Below are positions 5,846-12,097 of a stretch of 12,097 bases of DNA, one piece after another. The stretch is from Zelonia costaricensis. Taxonomy: Eukaryota; Euglenozoa; Kinetoplastea; Trypanosomatida; Trypanosomatidae. The notes below the pieces were generated by a model. That model had not been told where the DNA came from. It saw nothing but the letters and a program-made list of their open reading frames with translations, and made no database searches. The stretch lies in NCBI GenBank assembly GCA_030849075.1, contig JASAOO010002876.1, positions 1 through 12,097 of the forward strand, read 5' to 3'. A program made the position numbers and the translations under genes. Positions within the stretch are counted from its first letter, which is position 1. Every line of letters starts with the position of its first letter.

Positions 5846-8521
5846 TCACGGCTTGCCCTCCCCGCGCTTGAACTTGTTGAGGAAGTTGATGGAGGTCGCC
5901 GTGCTGCGGGCCGCGTTGGCGAATCGAGAGCCGAAGCTCTCCTCCTCGCCCACCGCCCCCGTGCCGGTAGCGGCCGTGGGGTTGGCGCCTTGCCGCGGCG
6001 ACGCCGTGCCCGCGCCGTCGGCTGCGCCGTTGGAGCCGCCGCCGATGTTGGAGACGAAGTTGGACAGCGAGAAGTGACCGCCCCCGCTCGTGGGCGAGGC
6101 GCTGGTGCCGGCAGCGGTGGTGGTCGGCAGCCGCGGGGAGGCGGCTGGTCCGGCGGCGGCGGCGGTGCCGGGGTCACGCGTGAAGAGGGCGGCGAAGTTC
6201 AGCCCGACGCCGCCGGCACCGCCGAGCACCGACGAACCAGTCCCGCCCGCTGCGGCGCTGGTGTTGGTGGAGACGCCGGTGGCGAGCCCCAGCGAGGCCT
6301 CGCGCTGGATGTCACGCTTCGTCGCCTCCACGACGCCGCGCTTCGACAGGGTGGCCACCCATGCCCGCACGTCCTCGCGACGCAGCCCCTTCAGCTCCAC
6401 GAGCCGCACAAAGTTGTGGATCGACCGGTCCTCCGGCAGGACGACCTCGTAGTAGACGTCAATGAAGGCATCCGTTCGAGCGTCGACCTGCAGCACCTTC
6501 AGCGCGCGGTTGAGCTGATCGAACTCCTTACGTACCAGCCGCATGTACCCCGTCAGTGCCGACGCGGCAAAGCGGGCGGGGTCGTTGTAGTTGGGCAGCT
6601 GCAGGAATGTCCGCTCCAGCGCCGCCGCATCGACGCGCATCGCGCTGATGCCGTCGTCGGGCAGGCGGCGGAGCCGGTAGAGGGTGTTGCCGTATTCGGG
6701 GATGAACATGGCGGCCATCTTGTCCAGCAGAAACCGCAGCGCACTGGCCGGAATGATGGCGGCGCAGGTGAGCACGGTGTCGTGCACGGTGGTGGTCATG
6801 TCCCGCACCAGCTTCGATTCGTCCGCCGCCCCGCCAGCGCTGGCGTCGTAGCCGCCGCCGCTGCCCCGCTTCGCCAGGAAGCCGCCGTTGCCGTACTCGA
6901 CCAGCATCGGCGCCAGCTGCAGCTCGAGGCCCTGCAGGATGGCCTGGATTGCCTTGGTGTACACGGCCGAGAAGGCCTCCTTGACCTGGTCGAAGGCGAC
7001 CTCCCGCGGCGGCGCCTCGCTGCGGGCGCACACCTCGTCGCCCAGGTCCTGGCTCGTCAACTGACACAGGTCGGCGGTGTTGAGGATAATGCAGGCACGG
7101 CGCCGCTCCAGCGCCGTCGCCGCCGGGCTCGGCAGCAGCGTTGTGACGGCCTGGGCGAGCTCGATCAGGTGCCGCCGCCAGACCCCCGCCATCTCGAGCA
7201 GCACGTCCTGCTGGGCAATGCGAAGGGCTCGCTTGAGGCTCTCCTTGATGAAGACGAAGATGTCCTCGGCGATGGGGAGGTAGGTGCCGCTGCGCATCTC
7301 CTCGTCCACGCTGTTCCACCCCGCGCACAGGGCGTCGCCGCTGCCGATCAGCGGCTGGGCCAGCGCCTCGCGCATGAGGCGGTCCTCGTTCTGCACGAGC
7401 AGCCCCATGTGCTCCTTGAAGGCGGAGAGGATCATGCCGTTGTACTTGTACACGGACAGCTCGCGTCGGCCAGGGAACTCGTCCTTCCACGCCATCAACT
7501 GCGTCAGGTCGCGCTCCACGTCGATTGTCTTCTGAATAACGTAGGTGAGCACCACCACGTCGATCTCGTTGGCTGTCTCGCGCAGCGCGTAGTCCAGCTC
7601 CTGCTTCGTGCGCAGGCAGAAGGTCACGCACAGCTCCTGCGGCACACACCAGTGCCGCGGGAAGACGCTCTTGAAGACGTTCTCGTAGCGCTCCAGCAGC
7701 CCGCGCAGGAAGACGTAGCGCCGCTCGGTGCGCTCCAGCTTCGCCTCGTCCGTGCCGCGCTTGAATCGCAGGTTGTAGGACTCGAGCAGCTTGTCAATGA
7801 AGCGGTCGCGCAGCTTCTTCTTGCTTTCCTCCTCCATGAGGTCCACGACGGCGCAGGCCTCAGCCATCGAGTTCTCGTCGATCGCCTCAAGACTCATTTC
7901 GCCGAAGACGGTGTTGCGGATGTAGTACTCCACCTGCCGGCACAGCTGCGTCTGCTTGTCATTGAGCTCCTTCACCTTAGGAATGTCCTTCATCTTCTCG
8001 AACATGGCCGAGTACTTGAGGGCCTCCTGCAGCGCGTCGCGGGTCTGCAGGAAGCGGCGCTTCTCGAAGGAGGAGGAGAGGACCTGGAGCTGCAGCATCC
8101 ACAGCTGCACCGACCGCAGAGTGTTGATGCTGGTTGTCAGGTTCGTCTTGGCCACGTCGAGCTCGCGGATGTTCTGGCACAGGTCCTTGACCATCTCCTC
8201 GCTGTCGGAGGCCTGCGTCTTGATCTCCGAGACGCGCATGTAGAGCTGCGCGACGGCCTCCTTCGCACCCTTCAAGTCGCTCTCCGCGCTCGTCGCGTTG
8301 CTCGCCTGCTGCTCCACCGCCTTCAGCAGCTGGTTCTCCGTCTTGCGGAGTCGCTCGTTCGCCTCATCGAGAAAGGCGGGCAGGGCACCGAGACTGGCTT
8401 CGTCGGGGAAGCGGCTGTTGAGGTAGAGCACGGGGTCGAAATCGGCCGCGTCGAGGGCGTCACGCGGCGGGCACACCTCGGCCATGGCGGCCTCGACCGC
8501 AGCGCTGTAACGGACCGGCAT
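5846..8521 (-). CDS. VPS53: VPS53, GARP/EARP tethering complex subunit
   Basis: An 891-residue orthologue of VPS53, which with VPS51, VPS52 and VPS54 forms GARP, the tether that captures endosome-derived vesicles at the trans-Golgi network. The N-terminal domain is clear: DFDPVLYLNSRFPDEASL at 28-44 matches the family's DFD-x-x-x-YIN-x-x-FP motif, followed by a long helical, coiled-coil part with EEMVKDLCQNIRELDVAKTN (108-127) and LTTSINTLRSVQL (128-140), all close to eukaryotic VPS53. A QKTIDVERDL segment follows in the middle region. The C-terminal domain has NFVRLVELKGLRRED (703-717), matching the NFQKILDMKGLKRSE region. The last 143 residues (749-891) are G/A/S/T-rich, probably disordered, and have no counterpart I recognise. 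The open frame extends 80 codons upstream but starts with GTG; the ATG at 8521 is the first in frame, and no ATG lies between it and the likely splice acceptors. Identification is confident; other tether families (exocyst, COG) fit less well. Confidence 0.93.
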   Translation of the reverse strand: MPVRYSAAVEAAMAEVCPPRDALDAADFDPVLYLNSRFPDEASLGALPAFLDEANERLRKTENQLLKAVEQQASNATSAESDLKGAKEAVAQLYMRVSEIKTQASDSEEMVKDLCQNIRELDVAKTNLTTSINTLRSVQLWMLQLQVLSSSFEKRRFLQTRDALQEALKYSAMFEKMKDIPKVKELNDKQTQLCRQVEYYIRNTVFGEMSLEAIDENSMAEACAVVDLMEEESKKKLRDRFIDKLLESYNLRFKRGTDEAKLERTERRYVFLRGLLERYENVFKSVFPRHWCVPQELCVTFCLRTKQELDYALRETANEIDVVVLTYVIQKTIDVERDLTQLMAWKDEFPGRRELSVYKYNGMILSAFKEHMGLLVQNEDRLMREALAQPLIGSGDALCAGWNSVDEEMRSGTYLPIAEDIFVFIKESLKRALRIAQQDVLLEMAGVWRRHLIELAQAVTTLLPSPAATALERRRACIILNTADLCQLTSQDLGDEVCARSEAPPREVAFDQVKEAFSAVYTKAIQAILQGLELQLAPMLVEYGNGGFLAKRGSGGGYDASAGGAADESKLVRDMTTTVHDTVLTCAAIIPASALRFLLDKMAAMFIPEYGNTLYRLRRLPDDGISAMRVDAAALERTFLQLPNYNDPARFAASALTGYMRLVRKEFDQLNRALKVLQVDARTDAFIDVYYEVVLPEDRSIHNFVRLVELKGLRREDVRAWVATLSKRGVVEATKRDIQREASLGLATGVSTNTSAAAGGTGSSVLGGAGGVGLNFAALFTRDPGTAAAAGPAASPRLPTTTAAGTSASPTSGGGHFSLSNFVSNIGGGSNGAADGAGTASPRQGANPTAATGTGAVGEEESFGSRFANAARSTATSINFLNKFKRGEGKP

Positions 8522-8673
8522 CGCTTCTTTTTGTGGCGGATGGTGGTCCTGTTCTTTTGTGTGGGTGTGGGTGTTCGCGTGCGCCAAAAATAGTCCAGCA
8601 GAGGACAGAACGCTTGTGAATTCTCGTGGCCACGACAAGTTGCGTACACGCACGGCTTGACTTCCCCCACCAA

Positions 8674-8760
8674 CTGAAAGATCACTTTGAGCGGGTGGCA
8701 CAGGACACGGGGGTGGGAGGGGGGGGGGGGAGGAGGCACGAAAACGTACCCCAGCAATCA
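8674..8760 (-). promoter_or_regulatory. Candidate trans-splice acceptor region of VPS53
   Basis: The minus strand has a C-rich tract (C12 at 8730-8719, then more C to 8709), then CCCGCTCAAAG with the AG at 8686-8685, and GATCTTTCAG with the AG at 8675-8674. These give leaders of about 163 or 152 bases with no ATG before the VPS53 start at 8521, which supports that start. Confidence 0.4.
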
Positions 8761-9647
8761 CAAGCTAAGCGCCGGCACCAAAAAAGGAAAGAGTTGAATG
8801 AGCAAGCAGCGCACAGGAGGGTGCGGCGGCGTTGCCGAGCGAACGATAAAGTTGGTCGATGAAGGTGCTCTCTGAAAATGCCTCGTGCGGCCCCAAAGCG
8901 AGAGATGACAAGAGCTCGACGACCGCAATACAGAGAAGCAGAAAGCGCGTCACGACTCTGCTGTGTGTGTATAAGCGCTTGCAGGCGTGTGAGGGGATGT
9001 GAAACAAGTGCGAGCTGCACGTCACGACCTAGGGGAGGGAGTAGGTGCGGGGTTGGGGGTCGGGGCGGTAAGGCGAGGAGGTGAGCGCACCGCTACGACG
9101 GGGGTGCGAGCGAGAGAGGGACCAATAAGCGAATCCTACGAAGGTGAAAACAGCACGTTCAGCGCAGGGAAGGGTGTCGCAAAGCCCCCGTACAGTGACA
9201 CAGGGCTGCTGTGGTTTCCTCACGGGCGCACCAGGAGGTTTCACATCACGGGCACGGTAGCCGCGCACGGTGTTTCCCCTCGCCTTCTGGTTTTGGTCGT
9301 GTGTTTGTGTGCGTGTGTTCTTCCACATACGCACCTTCGGCGAGCTGCGGTTTCGTAGCATCGCTGCCTCTTCCGTCCACGGTACCAAGAGTCCGTGGGA
9401 GGCACATTGGGAGGCGGGGCCTTCCGCACGACTCGATGGTGCTACGCAAGTCGGAGGGAGCGCAGAGTCGAAGTCATGACCACCGTCACAAGCACCACAA
9501 GAGAACAGGTGACCAGCACACCACGATTAGCATCTTTTTCTCCGTGTTACGCCGCTGCATCAGATCACGAAAACAGAAAACGAAAACACCATTCACACAA
9601 ACGTTCTACTTCAAGCACGCGCGAAGGAGGCGAGTGCGTCCTCAACA

Positions 9648-9668
9648 CTAGAAAAAAAAAGCAAAGAT
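9648..9668 (-). promoter_or_regulatory. T-rich tract followed by TAG: distal splice acceptor candidate
   Basis: On the minus strand TTTGC is followed by nine T, then CTAG with the AG at 9649-9648. This is a typical trypanosomatid acceptor, but it lies about 1.1 kb from the VPS53 start and has no convincing coding region after it before the nearer acceptors at 8674-8686. Confidence 0.35.
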
Positions 9669-9780
9669 CAATACGGGGACAGGCAAGACAGTACGGGTCG
9701 TACTCACAACGTCGAGCCAGAGCTCCTCCAAATAAACACACAAGCAAACAAAGCCGAAGTAGCACACTCAACATGTTCAA

Positions 9781-9805
9781 CCACCCGTCTTAAAAAAGAC
9801 GGTGG
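9781..9805. other. Ten-bp hairpin with AAAA/TTTT loop and one bulge
   Basis: CCACC and GTCTT (split by one bulged C at 9786) pair with AAGAC and GGTGG across a four-base A loop at 9792-9795. It lies about 290 bases after the ABCF2 stop codon, so probably in that gene's 3' UTR. It has no adjoining T-run on the transcribed strand and is not a bacterial terminator; a UTR stability or protein-binding element is possible. Confidence 0.5.
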
Positions 9806-10094
9806 CCTGCAGCGACGCAAGAAGACGAGATGAATTGGAATACAGGCAGGGGGTGGGGAGAAGAGAGTGGAATCTGGTAGAAAGCCCATCGCCCACTCTC
9901 GTCAACAATCCGTCACACACAGGCATACACAGACGTGATCATGAGTGAAACACCAGCACACCAAAACAAGCTAGCGGCACGCTTCACACGACCCGTGCAA
10001 GCACACAACGCACTGCTGCGTCTTGTTGACTCTCCATTTTTTTTCTTTCTTTCCTGACCTTCACTCTTCTTCTCTTCAACGAGACCCGCCACGC

Positions 10095-11942
10095 TCACAG
10101 GGAGGCGGCGTAGCTCTGCATCATGCGGGTCACCTCGAGCTGCACGTGGTCCTTGTAGTCGGCAATGTCACCATTGAAGCGCTTTGCCTCGCCCTTCTCG
10201 ACGATCCAAATCTCATCGGCGATTTGGGCCAGCAGCCGCAGATCGTGCGACACGACGACGACGGCCCCCTCGAAGCTGTTGATGGCATCCGCGAGGGCAT
10301 CGATCGACTCGATATCCAGGTGGTTGGTCGGCTCATCGAGAATCATGAAGTGCGGGCGGCGGTACGCCATCCAGGCAAACACGACACGCGACTTCTGGCC
10401 GTCTGAGAGCGTCTTCATCGGCGTCATCTGCGCCTTGCCCGAGACGCCGAAGCGGCCGAGGGCGCTGCGCAGGATCGGCGGCTCAGTCACCTCGGGGTAC
10501 TCCTGTGCCATCCACTCCAGCGGGGTGAGGTCCATGTTGATCTGGTCCACAAAGTGCTGGTGGAAGCGGGCCATGACGCAGTGCGCGTTCTTCGCCACGT
10601 ACCCCGACGTCGGCTCCAGCTCGCGGCACATGAGCTTCGTCAGCGTCGTCTTGCCCGCGCCGTTCGGGCCGACAAGGCAGATACGGGAGTCCATGTTCAC
10701 GCCGAGGTCGAGGTTCTCGAAGAGGGCGGGGCGGCCAGGGTAGTTGAAGGACACCTCGCGGAACTGCAGCATCGGCGGCGGCAGCGAGCCGGCGCACGGG
10801 AACTCAAAGTTGATGCGACCGTCCTTCACCACCGCATCGGTCAGACCGCCGCGCGTCATCTTCGCCAGCGTCTTCTCCTTCGACTGCGCCTGCCGTGCCA
10901 GCTTCGCGCTACCGTGACCGAAGCGGGCGATGTACTCCTTCATGTTCTTGATCTGGTTCTGCTCCCACTGGTACTTCTTCATCTGGTTGCTCTCCTTCTC
11001 CTCGCGGGTGATGCAGTACTGGTCGTAGTTGCCGTCGTAGCAGTTCAGCTTCTTGAGGTGCATGTGGCAGATGTCCGTGCACACGTTGTTCATGAAATCC
11101 TGCGAGTGCGACACCATGAAGAGCGTCTTCTTGAACTTGCTCAGGTAGTTCTCGAGCCAGACGACCGCCTCGATATCTAGGTGGTTCGTCGGCTCATCCA
11201 GCAGCAGCACTGTCGGGTTGATGAAGAGGGCCTGGGCGAGCGAGATGCGCATGCGCCAGCCACCAGAGAACGCCTTGGTCGGCCGCTGCTGCATCTCCTT
11301 GGTGAACCCGAGACCGAACAGGATCTTACCAGCGCGTGCGGCGGCCGTGTCCGCCTCGAGCTCGTCCAGCCGCCTGTAGATGTCGTCGAGGCGGTTCAGC
11401 ACGTGGGGGTCCTCCTGATCACCGAGGGCGAGGTCCTCCATCTCGGCCTCGAGGTTCTCGCGCTCCTTGTCGACCGCCAGCACCGCCTCCAGCGCCGACA
11501 TGTCCGACGCAGCGACCTCGTGCGAAACGTAGTAGCGGTCCACGTGCGACGGGAACGGGATCTCGTGGCAGCCAAGCACGCGCAGCAGCGTCGACTTGCC
11601 GCACCCGTTCGGCCCCACAAGGCCGTAGCGGTGCCCGCTGACGAGGTTCAGCATGGCGTTCTCGAGAATGCCGTTGCCCTGGTAGCTGATGTCGATCTTG
11701 TCGACGAGGATGTCGTTGACGCCCTGGCGGTAGACCGGGTTGGCGAAGCTGACCATCGCGCCAGAGCTGTGAGCCTCCTCCTCGGCATCGCCGCCCTTGG
11801 CCTTCTTTCCCTCTGGCTGGTTCGCCGTCGTCGGCGAGCCGTTCGTGCTTTCGGTGTTGTTCTCGTTCACCTCCTTGTCTGCCTCGTCGTCCGCCGCGGC
11901 GGCCGCGGCCTGCTTCTTCTTGAGGTACTTCGGCTTGCCCAT
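10095..11942 (-). CDS. ABCF2: ABC-F family ATPase, ABCF2/Arb1 orthologue
   Basis: A 615-residue soluble ATPase with two ABC domains and no membrane segment, the length of human ABCF2 and yeast Arb1, which act on cytosolic ribosomes in ribosome biogenesis and quality control. The first domain has Walker A GPNGCGKST (110-118), signature SGGWR (226-230), Walker B VLLLDEPTNHLD (245-256) and the switch histidine in VSHSQDF (277-283). The linker carries IARFGHGSAKLARQAQSKEK (338-357), a hallmark of the ABCF2 subgroup. The second domain has Walker A GPNGAGKTT (425-433), signature LSDGQ (512-516), Walker B MILDEPTNHLD (533-543) and VSHD (564-567). All catalytic residues are present. The first 65 residues are low-complexity, with KYLKKK, a run of six alanines and acidic stretches. 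The frame extends 28 codons upstream but starts with TTG, so the ATG at 11942 is used. Confident at subfamily level. Confidence 0.95.
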   Translation of the reverse strand: MGKPKYLKKKQAAAAAADDEADKEVNENNTESTNGSPTTANQPEGKKAKGGDAEEEAHSSGAMVSFANPVYRQGVNDILVDKIDISYQGNGILENAMLNLVSGHRYGLVGPNGCGKSTLLRVLGCHEIPFPSHVDRYYVSHEVAASDMSALEAVLAVDKERENLEAEMEDLALGDQEDPHVLNRLDDIYRRLDELEADTAAARAGKILFGLGFTKEMQQRPTKAFSGGWRMRISLAQALFINPTVLLLDEPTNHLDIEAVVWLENYLSKFKKTLFMVSHSQDFMNNVCTDICHMHLKKLNCYDGNYDQYCITREEKESNQMKKYQWEQNQIKNMKEYIARFGHGSAKLARQAQSKEKTLAKMTRGGLTDAVVKDGRINFEFPCAGSLPPPMLQFREVSFNYPGRPALFENLDLGVNMDSRICLVGPNGAGKTTLTKLMCRELEPTSGYVAKNAHCVMARFHQHFVDQINMDLTPLEWMAQEYPEVTEPPILRSALGRFGVSGKAQMTPMKTLSDGQKSRVVFAWMAYRRPHFMILDEPTNHLDIESIDALADAINSFEGAVVVVSHDLRLLAQIADEIWIVEKGEAKRFNGDIADYKDHVQLEVTRMMQSYAASL

Positions 11943-12097
11943 TATGCTGGTAGTGGGAGGATGGGGGAGGGGGGGGTGTGTGTGTTCACAACCGGGTGTG
12001 ATGTCTGGTGCACTCCACTTGTGCAACTTCTGTTGTTGAGGGCAATGAAGGTGTGTGTGTCGGGAGGGGGGGGAGGGGCACGTTGCTGCTTCTCTCC
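11943..12097 (-). promoter_or_regulatory. Candidate leader and trans-splice acceptor of ABCF2
   Basis: On the minus strand a C-rich run (about 12080-12061) and CA repeats lead to CCTTCATTGCCCTCAACAACAG with the AG at 12031-12030, giving an 87-base 5' UTR. The leader then contains CA repeats followed directly by C8 (11976-11969) and a second C-rich run. No ATG occurs before the chosen start. Window ends at 12097, so an acceptor further upstream cannot be excluded. Confidence 0.4.

Larger units (their letters stand above)
8522..10094. other. Spacer between ABCF2 and VPS53
   Basis: A 1.6-kb spacer with no gene I can support. Minus-strand frames such as the one below 9388 have mixed third-position bases and begin with TTG. 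Contents include a G-rich stretch at 9032-9065 with several G-runs (GGGG-TT-GGGGG-TC-GGGG), two good pyrimidine-AG arrangements on the minus strand near 9556 and 9649, and a hairpin at 9781-9805. It should contain the 3' UTR of ABCF2 and the leader of VPS53. Confidence 0.6.

Noticed and set aside
6528..7649. Minus-strand 373-codon frame within VPS53
   Set aside because: Out-of-frame overlap with VPS53, rich in G, R, A and H; the VPS53 frame carries the family similarity.
5825..8593. Plus-strand open frame of over 900 codons opposite VPS53
   Set aside because: It is the antisense shadow of VPS53. High-GC third positions leave the opposite strand without stops. Its translation is rich in L, V, R, H and Q with no recognisable domain, whereas the minus-strand product is a clear VPS53.
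8522..8761. N-terminal extension of VPS53 by 80 residues
   Set aside because: The extension begins with GTG, is P/S/H/T low-complexity, and spans the likely splice acceptors; the first ATG is at 8521.
10554..11180. Plus-strand open frame of about 208 codons opposite ABCF2
   Set aside because: Antisense shadow of a confidently identified ABC-F gene; composition typical of complement of GC3-rich coding DNA.
11943..12026. N-terminal extension of ABCF2 by 28 residues
   Set aside because: It begins with TTG and reads through CA/C-rich leader sequence; the ATG at 11942 fits the family's start (KP-KYLKKK).
1..12097. CRISPR arrays, insertion sequences or prophage-like genes
   Set aside because: No spaced direct repeats, no transposase or phage proteins, and the genes are plainly eukaryotic.

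Overview
The window looks like a piece of a trypanosomatid nuclear chromosome, most likely Leishmania or a close relative (Leishmaniinae). The evidence is five intronless genes on one strand with strongly GC-ending codons, long pyrimidine/CA-rich intergenic spacers with candidate spliced-leader acceptors (pyrimidine tract then AG) before the start codons, and an ATG8-like family of the short, expanded type known from Leishmania. No bacterial or viral feature was seen. The exact species cannot be decided from the sequence.

All five genes lie on the minus strand, so transcription runs from right to left as part of one polycistronic unit. In transcription order they are: an ABC-F ATPase orthologous to ABCF2/Arb1 (10095-11942); the GARP tethering-complex subunit VPS53 (5846-8521); a divergent ATG8-like protein (4689-5033); and two nearly identical ATG8-like proteins (3032-3382 and 947-1297). 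Between them are spacers of 0.8 to 1.7 kb that must hold the 3' UTRs, poly(A) sites, trans-splice acceptors and 5' UTRs. All five starts are the first in-frame ATG; open frames that run further upstream begin only with TTG or GTG.

Functionally, ABCF2/Arb1 is a cytosolic ribosome-associated ATPase, VPS53 acts in endosome-to-Golgi tethering, and the ATG8-like proteins are ubiquitin-fold modifiers expected to be processed by ATG4 and lipidated. VPS53 and ATG8 both belong to membrane trafficking, but in trypanosomatids sharing a transcription unit does not by itself imply shared function.

The points most worth a second look are: the ATG8-like array with its trimmed N-terminus, Met-Gly (not Phe-Gly) processing site and unrelated tails; paralogue identity that stops exactly at the start and stop codons; an unresolved base beside simple repeats inside the array; C-homopolymer leaders before four of five genes; a cUUCGg hairpin between the two near-identical copies; a coding-like island abutting the first copy; and an unusual disordered VPS53 tail with an amphipathic segment at its end. 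I did not find convincing evidence for a wholly new system.
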